Shown here one piece after another: positions 33,588 to 41,798 of a stretch of 52,855 nucleotides of DNA. The notes below the pieces were generated by a model that was not told where the DNA came from, did not search any database, and was given only the letters and a program-made list of their open reading frames with translations. Each line of letters begins with the position of its first letter. The first letter of the stretch is position 1. Made by a program: the position numbers and the translations under genes. The stretch covers positions 1 through 52,855 of the forward strand of contig NZ_FRBI01000038.1 in NCBI RefSeq assembly GCF_900142575.1, written 5' to 3'. Source of the DNA: Actinacidiphila paucisporea (lineage in GTDB: Bacteria; Actinomycetota; Actinomycetes; Streptomycetales; Streptomycetaceae).

Positions 33588-34610
33588 GTGAAGAAGATCG
33601 GATTTCTCTCGTTCGGGCACTGGTCGCCCGGTGTGCACTCGCAGACGCGCTCTGCCGCCGACTTCCTGCACCAGTCGATCGACCTCGCGGTCGCGGCGGA
33701 GGAGCTGGGGGTGGACGGCGCGTACTTCCGGGTGCACCACTTCGCGGAGCAGGCGGGGAGCCCCTTCCCCCTGCTGTCGGCCATCGGCGCGCGCACGTCG
33801 AGGATCGAGATCGGTACCGGCGTGATCGACATGCGCTACGAGAACCCGCTGTACATGGCGGAGGACGCCGGCGCGGCCGACCTCATCTCGGGTGGCAGGC
33901 TGCAGCTGGGCATCAGCCGTGGGTCACCGGAGCAGGTGATCGAGGGCTGGCGGTACTTCGGGTACGCGCCTGCCGAGGGGGAGACCGACGCGGACATGGC
34001 CCGGCGGCACGCGGAGGCGTTCCTCAAGGTGATCGAGGGTGAGGGCTTCGCCCGCCCGAACCCGCGGCCGATGTTCCCCAACCCGCCGGGGCTGCTGCGT
34101 GTCGAGCCGCACTCCGCCGGGCTGCGCGACCGGATCTGGTGGGGCTCCGGTTCGAACGCGACCTCGGTCTGGGCGGCGAAGCTGGGGATGAACCTGCAGA
34201 GCTCCACGCTGAAGGACGACGAGACGGGCGAGCCGTTGCACGTCCAACAGCGCAAGCAGATCGAGGCGTACCGCGCGGCGTACAAGGAGGCCGGCCATGA
34301 GCGCGAGCCGCGGGTCTCGGTCAGCCGCAGCATCTTCGCGCTGACCAGCGACACCGACCGCGCCTACTTCGGCCGCGACCGCAACTCGCAGGACCAGGTC
34401 GGGATGATCGACGAGAAGACCAGGGCGGTCTTCGGCCGCTCGTACGCCGGCGAGCCGGACGAACTGGTGAAGCTGCTGCGGGAGGACGAGGCGATCCAGG
34501 CCGCGGACACCGTGCTGCTGACCATTCCGAACCAGCTCGGGGTCGACTACAACGCCCACGTCCTGGAGAGCATCCTCACCCACGTCGCCCCCGACCTCGG
34601 CTGGCGGTAG
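33588..34610 (+). CDS. LLM-class flavin-dependent oxidoreductase
   Basis: 340 aa, a luciferase-like TIM barrel: KKIGFLSFGHWSPGVHSQTR, ELGVDGAYFRVHHFAEQAGS, IEIGTGVIDMRYENPLYMAE, GGRLQLGISRGSPEQVIEGW and RIWWGSGSNATSVWAAKLGM. Uses FMNH2 or F420H2 for oxidation of an unknown substrate. The start GTG at 33588 has TATGAC about 10-15 nt upstream and no ribosome site, so a leaderless transcript is likely. Complete, single-gene unit ending before a strong bidirectional hairpin. Confidence 0.92.
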   Translation: MKKIGFLSFGHWSPGVHSQTRSAADFLHQSIDLAVAAEELGVDGAYFRVHHFAEQAGSPFPLLSAIGARTSRIEIGTGVIDMRYENPLYMAEDAGAADLISGGRLQLGISRGSPEQVIEGWRYFGYAPAEGETDADMARRHAEAFLKVIEGEGFARPNPRPMFPNPPGLLRVEPHSAGLRDRIWWGSGSNATSVWAAKLGMNLQSSTLKDDETGEPLHVQQRKQIEAYRAAYKEAGHEREPRVSVSRSIFALTSDTDRAYFGRDRNSQDQVGMIDEKTRAVFGRSYAGEPDELVKLLREDEAIQAADTVLLTIPNQLGVDYNAHVLESILTHVAPDLGWR

Positions 34611-34724
34611 CCGCGGGCTGCGGGGCTGGTCCTGCCACGGTCTTTGCCGTGCAGCGCGGGCGGACTGGTCGTTGACGTCGTCGTGGGAGGAGGAGAGCAT
34701 CCATCTCCGCGGCGCCGGCACAGC

Positions 34725-34767
34725 GCGCAGCGGGATCCGGCTCACCGTCAGCCGGATCCCGCTGCGC
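34725..34767. terminator. Strong bidirectional terminator
   Basis: GCGCAGCGGGATCCGGCT and its perfect reverse complement around the 7-nt loop CACCGTC, between the convergent LLM gene and the Cys-repeat protein gene. Confidence 0.85.
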
Positions 34768-34913
34768 GGGCTGCCGCACGGGAATCGTGCGGGTGCCGTC
34801 ACGACGAGACCGAGCACGCGACGTCAGCGGCCGGCGCGCATGGTGGACGAGACGGACCCTGGGCCGGGTTGCCGGACAGGGGTCGCACGCCCCGCCGCGG
34901 CGGGTGGCCGTTC

Positions 34914-35366
34914 CTACGAGTGCGGGAGCACGAAGTTGTAGCCCTGCGCGAGATGGTCCGCACCGGCCGGGCACCTACCCCGGGTCGAATAGCCCCAGTA
35001 GAACATTCCGTAGCATTTGCTGCAGAACCGCCAGTAGGCCTGCGCGGTCGGTGTCTCGACCACGTCATGCGGGAGGACGAAGTTGTAGCCCTGCGCGAGG
35101 TGGTCCGCACCGGCCGGGCAGACGCCGTTGCCCGAGTAGCCCCAGTAGAACATTCCGTAGCACTTGCTGCAGAACCGCCAGTACGTCTGTGTTGCCTGGG
35201 GCCTCAGGGAGCTGGCGTGGGCGGGGGCGGCGGTCGCACCGGCCGCCACCGTGGCACCGGCCAGGCCGGCGGTCACGGCGAGCGTCTTGCCGAGGAAAGC
35301 CCGTCTGCCGGAAACCTCGGCCGGGTCTTCGCGAGGTGGGGCGGCAGCGTGAGCAGGTAAGTCCAT
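34914..35366 (-). CDS. Tat-type secreted protein with two near-identical Cys-rich repeats
   Basis: 150 aa. The twin-arginine signal GRRAFLGKTLAVTAGLAG ends near AHA. The mature part is two copies of a unit of about 38 residues: YWRFCSKCYGMFYWGY, a short variable stretch, then CPAGADHLAQGYNFVLPH. Each unit has three cysteines (CxxC plus one) and many aromatics, like a small metal-binding or disulphide knuckle. The units differ only at the junction (SGNGV versus STRGR), so duplication is recent. Similar units occur as single or tandem modules in other Streptomyces proteins; function unknown to me. Start ATG 35366 after GAGGATG. Confidence 0.85.
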   Translation of the reverse strand: MDLPAHAAAPPREDPAEVSGRRAFLGKTLAVTAGLAGATVAAGATAAPAHASSLRPQATQTYWRFCSKCYGMFYWGYSGNGVCPAGADHLAQGYNFVLPHDVVETPTAQAYWRFCSKCYGMFYWGYSTRGRCPAGADHLAQGYNFVLPHS

Positions 35367-35833
35367 GATTCATCCTCCAGTCGAATTCGGACGTACGTGT
35401 ATTTCGGCAGGGGCCGGTCGGCAGAGGCGGATTCCGTCGGCCCGTTTATCGTCATGGTCGATTACTGGGGAGCTGTCTCCAGCGGGACCGGGCGCCCGAG
35501 TCGGCGTTCACCCATGTGCCCACCCGACGCCCGCAGCCGCCCCATCCCGCTGACCAGCGAGGACGCGCCACAGATCGCATTCGCGGCCGCCGTGACCGTC
35601 CTCGGGTCGCGCACCGAAAGATCGTATTCTCCAGGCGGTTGAACTGTTCGGCGCCGGTGCTGTTTTCCCTGGATCGCCTGGAAGTGAGTTCGCTCCACTG
35701 TATCCCTGCAAGGTGGGCTTGGGGATGGCTATTCACGGATATTCCGCACTGTTGGCGTTGATCCCCGGGTATGTCCCGCCGACGATCTGGCGGCGGCGGG
35801 GTCCGGGGCCGGGCCGTGAAGGCGCGCAGGCGG
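35367..35833. other. Intergenic, no gene seen
   Basis: Holds the promoter of the Cys-repeat gene. Several AT-richer tracts (for example around 35610-35660 and 35720-35750) contrast with the genome average, but no gene, RNA or clear repeat is visible. Confidence 0.4.
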
Positions 35834-36487
35834 TCAGGGGGCCGTCGGCGTGAGGTCCGGCGAGACCACCAGGCGCAGCGCCTGCAAGCGCTCGTACGAC
35901 TCCGTGCCTGGGCGGGCCGTGTGGATGACGAGTTGCTGGTTGTGGCCGGAGTTGACGAGGACCTCGCAGTCGAGTTCGAGGATGCCGATCGCAGGGTGCC
36001 GGAAGCGTTTCGTGGCGGCACGGCGTACGGCGACCTCGTGCTCGTCCCAGAGGTGGGCGAATTCCTCGCTCGCTGTGCGTAGTTCGGCGACGAGGGCGGT
36101 GGGTCCGGGGTCCGTGGGGCGGGCCGAGGCCACCGCTCGCAGACCGGCGACCAGCTCGCGGGCGCGCTTGGGGCGGTCCTCGGGCGGGAAGAGCTCCTGG
36201 GCCGCCGGGTCCAGGAAGAAGCGGCGGATCATGTTGCGTCCTCGGGGCGGGCGGTTGGCAGTCGCCCGGCGCGGCGGCTGCTCACCGGTGAGGTGGAAGA
36301 GGTGGTCGCGTTCGTCCTCCGTCAGGCGCAGGGCACGGGCCAGCGCCGTGAGCATCTGGCGGGACGGGCGCGGCCCCCGGGACTGTTCCATCCGCGTGTA
36401 GTAGTCCACGGACATGCCGGCGAGCTGGGCCACCTCCTCGCGGCGCAGGCCCGGCGTACGGCGGCGGGCTCCGGCGGTGAGGCCCAC
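35834..36487 (-). CDS. XRE-family regulator with MmyB-like ligand-binding domain
   Basis: 217 aa. The helix-turn-helix RRRTPGLRREEVAQLAGMSV then DYYTRMEQSRGPRPSRQMLT is the signature of the large actinobacterial XRE/MmyB group. The C-terminal domain (RRFFLDPAAQELFPP, LVAELRTASEEFAHLWDEHE, RRAATKRFRHPAIGILELDC) is MmyB-like. These often regulate an adjacent reductase or SDR gene. Here the usual first 25 or so residues before the GLTAGARRR segment are missing; GTG 36487 is only the first available start and the upstream frame is degenerate. N-terminal truncation is therefore likely. Confidence 0.8.
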   Translation of the reverse strand: MGLTAGARRRTPGLRREEVAQLAGMSVDYYTRMEQSRGPRPSRQMLTALARALRLTEDERDHLFHLTGEQPPRRATANRPPRGRNMIRRFFLDPAAQELFPPEDRPKRARELVAGLRAVASARPTDPGPTALVAELRTASEEFAHLWDEHEVAVRRAATKRFRHPAIGILELDCEVLVNSGHNQQLVIHTARPGTESYERLQALRLVVSPDLTPTAP

Positions 36488-36688
36488 GTCGGGCGCCCCC
36501 GCGGACCGGGCGGTCAGGCCGCAGTCTGGGCCGGCGGCGAGGCGGGGGCCGCCGTCCTGGTCCCGCGCCGCCAGCTGCGGGCGGCCAGGTAGCTGGCGAG
36601 GAACAGCTCGCCGAAGTTGAGGACGGCGTCCTGGTGCCGGGCGGTTACGGGGAGTGGTCCGCCGGGCTTCTGTCCCGCCGGGTGCGGG

Positions 36689-38420
36689 TCAGCTCAGGGA
36701 CCACCAGGCGGTGGTGTCCGGCGGCAGCAGGATCCCGCCACCAGTGTGAGTGACCGGGCCGCTGGCCAGGATCAGGCGGCCGGTGGCGGGGATCGTCATG
36801 GTGCCGGCGGCTGGGAGAGCGACTCGTTCAGCGGTCAGGTTGACGGTGCAGCGGAATCCGGGGGTCCGGTCGAAAACCAGGGTGCCGGGCGGGCTGTCGT
36901 GCCAGGACAGGTTGTCCGGGGCGCCCAGTGCCGGATGGTCGCGCCGGTGGGCCAGGGCGGCGCGGTACAGCTCCAGGGTGGAGTCCGGGTCGCCGGTCTG
37001 GGCCTGGACGCTCAGCCCGGCCCACGAGTCGGGCTGCGGCAGCCAGGTCGGCGCTCCCACGGGCCCGAAGCCGTAGGGCGGTTCGGTCCCGGACCAGGGG
37101 ATCGGGACCCGGCAGCCGTCGCGGAAGCCGTCCTGGCCGCTGGCGCGGAAGTACGAGGGGTCCTGGCGGACGGTGTCGGGCAGGTCGGTGACGTCGGGCA
37201 GGCCGAGTTCCTCGCCTTGGTAGATGTATGCAGAGCCGGGCAGTGCGAGCATGAGCAGGCTGGCGGCGCGGGCCCGCCGCAGGCCGAGGGCAGGGTCGCC
37301 GGGGGTGCGCATCTGGGTGCCGGAGCCGGGCGGGTTGGCGAGGCGGGTGGTGTGGCGGGTGACGTCGTGGTTGGACAGGACCCAGGTCGGCGGGGCGCCA
37401 ACGGTCCACATGGCGTGCAGGGTGGTGTCGATGACCCCGCGCAGGGCGTCGGCGTCCCAGTAGGCGGCCAGGTACTGGAAGTTGAACGCCTGGTGCAGTT
37501 CGTCGGTTCGGACGTAGTTCGCGGTGCGGGGGATGGCGGGGTCCAGGCTTCGGCGACGAAGACACGCTCCCCGCTGTATTCCTGCAGCAGTTCGCGCCAG
37601 CGGCGGTAGATGGCGTGGACACCGTCCTGGTCGAAGCAGGGTGTGGCCTGTCCGTCGAGCAGGCGTGTCTGTGGTGAACACCTGTGTCGGGAAGGCCGGG
37701 TGCTTTGACCAGGCCGTGGGCGACGTCGATACGGAATCCGTCGACGCCGAGGTCGAGCCAGAAGCGCAGGATGGAGCGGAATTCGTCGTGGACGGCGGGG
37801 TGGTCCCAATTGAAGTCGGGCTGCTGCGGGGCGAACAGGTGCAGATACCACTCGCCGGGGGTTCCGTCGGGGTCGGTGGTGCGGGTCCAGGCCGGGCCGC
37901 CGAAGACGGATTCCCAGTCGTTGGGCGGCTGCTCGCCGGCCGGTCCCTTGCCGGGGCGGAAGTGGAAGCGGGGGCGGGCGGGGGAGCCGGGGCCGTCGCG
38001 CAGTGCCTGGAGGAACCAGGGGTGGTGGTCGGAGCAGTGGTTGGGCACGATGTCGAAGATGACCCGCGGGCCGAGGCGGTGCGCGTCCTCGATCAGGGCG
38101 ACGGCGTCGGACAGCTGTCCGAACACGGGGTCCACGGTGCGGTAGTCGGCGACGTCGTATCCGGCGTCTGCCTGCGGGGAGGCGTAGAACGGCGAAAGCC
38201 ATACGGCGTCGACGCCCAGGTCGCGCAGGTGGGGCAGGCGGCTGCGGATGCCGGGCAGGTCGCCTATGCCGTCGCCATCGGCGTCGGCGTCGGCGTCGGC
38301 GAAGCTGCGGGGGTAGACCTGGTAGATCACCGCGTCGCGCCACCAGCCGGTTCTGCGTGCGGCGGTGGCATCGGCGGCGCTCGCTTCGGTGCTTGCGTGC
38401 AGCAGGGTGTCCGGTGTCAT
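36689..38420 (-). pseudogene. GH13 alpha-glucosidase (aglA-like), two frameshifts
   Basis: ATG 38420. Frame 1: WWRDAVIYQVYPRSFADADA, GVDAVWLSPFYASPQADAGY, LGVDGFRIDVAHGLVK (nucleophile Asp). A shift near 37680 leads to frame 2, CFDQDGVHAIYRRWRELLQE and ERVFVAEAW (acid Glu). A shift near 37545 leads to frame 3, LHQAFNFQYLAAYWDADALR and TWVLSNHDVTRHTTRLANPP (third Asp), running to the stop at 36689. Repaired length is about 577 aa, normal for oligo-1,6-glucosidase/alpha-glucosidase. It sits after a MalG-like permease tail, as in Streptomyces mal operons (malEFG-aglA). The Ala-Asp stretch comes from a GCCGAC repeat. Confidence 0.88.
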
Positions 38421-38539
38421 GGGGTCCCTCGGGATGCGGGGCGGATTGCGGTCTTGCGCGGGTGGTGCGCGGGTGTGCGTCATCGGGCTCGGGCACCTCG
38501 TGGCGGAAGGACGCGCGGGCCGGGAGCAGCCGGGCGTGC

Positions 38540-38632
38540 TCAGCTTTTGCTGCCGCCTGCGGTCAGGCCGGTGACCAGGTGCCGCTGGACGAGGTAGAAG
38601 AACCCGCCGGCCGGCACGGCGATCATCACGCC
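38540..38632 (-). pseudogene. MalG-like ABC permease, C-terminal tail
   Basis: GVMIAVPAGGFFYLVQRHLV then TGLTAGGSKS and a stop. This is the typical end of a binding-protein-dependent sugar permease (VFF..LVQRRLVSGLTAGAxKG). Only about 30 residues remain. The tail lies 120 bp upstream of the alpha-glucosidase on the same strand, giving the permease-glucosidase order of a maltose operon. Confidence 0.75.
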
Positions 38633-38636
38633 TGAC

Positions 38637-38889
38637 CACCTGGGACGCCGTCCACAACCAGATGACCACCAGGATCGACGGCTCCGTCGTCATCGGCTCC
38701 ATCAGCTCCAACGCGAGCGCGCCGACCGCCTATGACACCGTCGTCGTCGACAATCCCACCGCCGGCACCTACAACGTCACCCTGCCCGCCGGCACGTGGA
38801 CCAAGGTCCTCGACACCACCGGGGCCGTGAGCGTCGCCGGCAGCACCACCTGCGCCGGCCAGTCCGTCACCGTCTACAAGAAGAACTGA
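38637..38889 (+). pseudogene. C-terminal beta-domain of a GH13-type amylase, fragment
   Basis: AVHNQMTTRIDGSVVIGSIS then YDTVVVDNPTAGTYNVTLPA, GTWTKVLDTTGAVSVAGS and QSVTVYKKN with stop. It resembles the terminal all-beta domain of secreted amylases. No start or catalytic domain is present: to the left the sequence switches at about 38635 to the permease tail on the other strand. The family is inferred from composition and neighbours. Confidence 0.5.
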
Positions 38890-38926
38890 CCACCAGCCCC
38901 TCCGCACCATCGTCCGCTCTCGTATC

Positions 38927-38961
38927 CGGCCCCCCCGGCGAAGACATTCACCGGGGGGCCG
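38927..38961 (+). terminator. Terminator after the amylase fragment
   Basis: CGGCCCCCCCGG / CCGGGGGGCCG, about 11-bp GC stem with one unpaired C and a 12-nt loop, 38 nt after the stop. Confidence 0.75.
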
Positions 38962-39093
38962 ACCTTGACGGTCCCCGATCACCGGGCTGCCACCCGTCCC
39001 GATCCCTCCACTCCTGCCTCGGCGCGGCCGGCGGCCCCATTTCGCGCACCTATCGGCTGATCAGGACGGACCAGGCTTTCGGCAAGGACAGCG

Positions 39094-41610
39094 TCAGGCG
39101 GCCCGGGTGCGGAAGACGGCGCCGCCTCGCTGGCAGCTCTCGTACTCTCCGGAGTGCTCGAATCCCGCGACGCTGTCGTGGCCGCAGTCCCAGCCGTCCA
39201 CCGTGGCGAAACCGCCGGAGCCCTCCCGGTCGTGGGACGCGCGGTAATCGCCCAGCACCTTGCGCGCCTCGGCACAGGTCACCGAGCCGGAGGTGACGGT
39301 CAGGACCAGGCTGCCGCCCGACGGGCTCGTACCAGCGGCTCCGCAACCCGCACCGGTGTCGGCGCCCGTGGTCGGCGAGACAACCGGGGCGGTTCGAGTC
39401 GGGACCGGATGGGGGCGGACCCGGGGTGCGGCAACCGCGATCACGCCCGCCCCCGGGAGGATCTTGATCGGCTTGCCGGTACGGCCGGAGGGCAACGCCA
39501 CCGGGACCACCGTGGTGACCGGGTCCCCGCTCCCGGTCCCGTCCTTGAGGATGAACGCCTGCGTCCCGTCGGCCGAGAACGCCAGGCCCGACGGGTAGGT
39601 GCCGACGGTGATCCGCGGCCGGAGCCGCCCGGTGGCCGTGTCGAACCAGTCGGCGGCCGCTTCGATGGCGGACCCGAACACGAAGACCTGCCTGCCGTCC
39701 GGTGTGATCGCCATGTCGTTGCCGACGACGTCGATCGGTGTGCCGGTCACACCGGTCGCCGTGTCGATCGGGGTGACCGCCGTGCCCGAGGCGGTCGGGA
39801 GGCCGCCGACGAGGGCGTAGAGCGTCCTGCTGTCGGGGGTGATCGCAAGCCGTACCGGTCCGCCCGCCAGTGGGATGGGCTGCCCGGCAGTGTCCGTCGC
39901 GGTGGCGAGCGGCACGACGAACCCCGAGTCGCTGCACGCGATGTAGGCCGTCAGGCCGTCCGGGGTCAGGACGATCGCGGTCGGGTTCTTGCCGAGCGGG
40001 ATCGGTCCGGACGCGGTCCCGCGGGTGGTGTCGACGTCGGTCACCGACCCCGTCGCTCCGCCGCCTGTGCCGTAGTCGAGGACGTACACATGTCGTCCGT
40101 CGGGGGTCACCGCCATCGTGTGGACGTTGCCGGTGACCGGAACGGACCTGCCCGCCTTGCCGGTTCGGGTGTCGATGGGGGTGACCGCGCCGGCGTCGCG
40201 GTGGTCGTCGACCGACAGCGCGTAGAGCACCGACCCGTCGGGCGAGAAGACAAGGTCGTTGTTCCCCTGCGACGGGAGCGTGATCGGGGGTCCGACGGTC
40301 CCCGTGGCCAGGTCCACCGGCCTGATCATCGCCCCGGCACACTCCACGAACGCCTGCTTGCGGTCCGAGCTGACCACGACATCGCTGGGCCACTGGCACG
40401 AGCCGAGCTGGACGGGCGGCCCGGCCTGCCCGGTGGCGGTGTCGACCCGGCTGAGCGAGTCGGTCTGCTGGTCGGCGACGTAGACGTCGTAGGAACCGCC
40501 CGCCGTCCCGCCCGGGGCGGCCGCCGGTGAGCCACCCTGCCGCGGCGAGCCCGGCGTACTCCGGGCGGCGCTCGGAGTCGCCGCCGGGTGCCGTGGCCGC
40601 GCGAGGGCGTACGCGCCCAGGCCGGCCAGCACCAGGGCCACCGCGGCGGCACACGCGATCAGCCGCCGGTTGCCGAGCCGGGCCGGCCTGCCGGGATGCG
40701 CCACCCGTTCGCCCCGGCCGAGACGGTACGCGGCGAGGGCAGCCCCGGCTGCGCCGCCCGGGATGTCCGACGCGACCCGCACGGGCACACCGGTCATGGT
40801 CCCCACGGCCTCCCGAACATGCGGACCGGCTGCCGCCCGACCGCTCAGGACGACCTCGGCCAGCCGGTCCGGCGGCAGCCCGGCACCGGCGAGAGTCGCG
40901 AGGAGCTCGTGCCCCAGCGCCCGTGCGGTGGCGTCGGCCGGCCGGTCCGCGTCGACGCCGAGGCCGCCGCCCGGTCCGGCGAGCCGCAATCCGCCACGCG
41001 TCCGCTCCAGGACCGCGACCTCGAAGTCCGCTCCGTCGTCAGTGACGACGGCGAGGATGCCGTCCTGTGCCCGCCGCGTCGCCGGCGTCCGCGGCTCACC
41101 CGGTATCGGCGGCGTCTCCGGCTTCCCTGCCGGGGCCGCGGGGTCGGCCGGGGCCGCAGCGTCCGCGGCCTCCGCGACGCAGACGGCGCGCGGGACGAAC
41201 CGGGGCGCGGGCAGCCCGGCAGCCTCCAGCGCCCGGCCGAGGACGGACAACGCGTCGGGGGTCCATCCCGCCGGGTGCACCACCAGCAACTCCCACGGTC
41301 CTCCGGTGGGGCACCCGGGCACGACCGCACCGGCCACCGCCACGACGAGCGCCGCCCACGCCTGGGCCGGGGTGAACCTGTCCGCCCCGGCAGCCTGTGC
41401 GCCGGGCTCCGCGGGGGGCCGGGCCCGCTCCCCGAGCTCCGCCGCCCGGCGCTGGGCGGCCTCTCCGATCAACAGCCCACCGTCTGCGGCCGGATAGACG
41501 ATCGACGCTATCCGGGGGGTGCTGCCGGGGCCTTGCGGATGGTGCGGCGACGCCGTCGCAGCGCTCGTCCAGGCCGTGCCCAGATCAACCGCAAGTGCCC
41601 AGGATCTCAT
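39094..41610 (-). CDS. Hsp70/actin-like domain, membrane segment and YVTN propeller fusion
   Basis: 838 aa. Residues 1-315 have an actin/Hsp70-type ATPase fold with phosphate-1 motif LAVDLGTAWTSAATA; the second phosphate motif (VVTDDGADFEVAVLE) and adenosine motif (EVVLSGRAAAGPHVREAV) are degenerate. One membrane segment (LIACAAAVALVLAGLGAYAL) follows. Outside lie about eight YVTN-type blades (VYVADQQTDSLSRVDTATGQ, MAVTPDGRHVYVLDY, AIVLTPDGLTAYIACSDSG). A C-terminal module, TCAEARKVLGDYRAS to VDGWDCGH and CQRGGAVFRT, is common in secreted actinobacterial proteins. Topology inside-ATPase, outside-propeller suggests a signalling or envelope role. Divergent from the membrane protein at 41799. 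Confidence 0.85.
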   Translation of the reverse strand: MRSWALAVDLGTAWTSAATASPHHPQGPGSTPRIASIVYPAADGGLLIGEAAQRRAAELGERARPPAEPGAQAAGADRFTPAQAWAALVVAVAGAVVPGCPTGGPWELLVVHPAGWTPDALSVLGRALEAAGLPAPRFVPRAVCVAEAADAAAPADPAAPAGKPETPPIPGEPRTPATRRAQDGILAVVTDDGADFEVAVLERTRGGLRLAGPGGGLGVDADRPADATARALGHELLATLAGAGLPPDRLAEVVLSGRAAAGPHVREAVGTMTGVPVRVASDIPGGAAGAALAAYRLGRGERVAHPGRPARLGNRRLIACAAAVALVLAGLGAYALARPRHPAATPSAARSTPGSPRQGGSPAAAPGGTAGGSYDVYVADQQTDSLSRVDTATGQAGPPVQLGSCQWPSDVVVSSDRKQAFVECAGAMIRPVDLATGTVGPPITLPSQGNNDLVFSPDGSVLYALSVDDHRDAGAVTPIDTRTGKAGRSVPVTGNVHTMAVTPDGRHVYVLDYGTGGGATGSVTDVDTTRGTASGPIPLGKNPTAIVLTPDGLTAYIACSDSGFVVPLATATDTAGQPIPLAGGPVRLAITPDSRTLYALVGGLPTASGTAVTPIDTATGVTGTPIDVVGNDMAITPDGRQVFVFGSAIEAAADWFDTATGRLRPRITVGTYPSGLAFSADGTQAFILKDGTGSGDPVTTVVPVALPSGRTGKPIKILPGAGVIAVAAPRVRPHPVPTRTAPVVSPTTGADTGAGCGAAGTSPSGGSLVLTVTSGSVTCAEARKVLGDYRASHDREGSGGFATVDGWDCGHDSVAGFEHSGEYESCQRGGAVFRTRAA

Positions 41611-41798
41611 CAGCCACCCCCTGTTCTGGCCGCCCCCGCCAGCGCTCCCGAAGCGTGGCGGCCGAGCGGGTGCCCTGCGATCGGAGCCAGGATTCGCCCA
41701 CCCTAGCCCGGAGCGCCCACAGGGGTCCGGAAGAGCTGAAAAGCAGTCAGATCTGTGCGAGCATCTTCATTGGGGCGAGTCGAAGGGGGAGGGCCGTA
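41611..41798. promoter_or_regulatory. Divergent promoter region
   Basis: 188 bp between two divergent membrane-protein genes. The AT-richer stretch around 41740-41775 and a GGGGGAGGG ribosome site before GTG 41799 are visible; no clear palindrome is seen. Confidence 0.45.

Noticed and set aside
36488..36688. Minus-strand frame with AVLNFGELFLASYLAARSWR
   Set aside because: Looks like a possible membrane-protein tail but has no start codon and cannot be assigned; left unannotated.
39154..40530. 458-aa plus-strand frame
   Set aside because: Antisense shadow of the propeller fusion gene.
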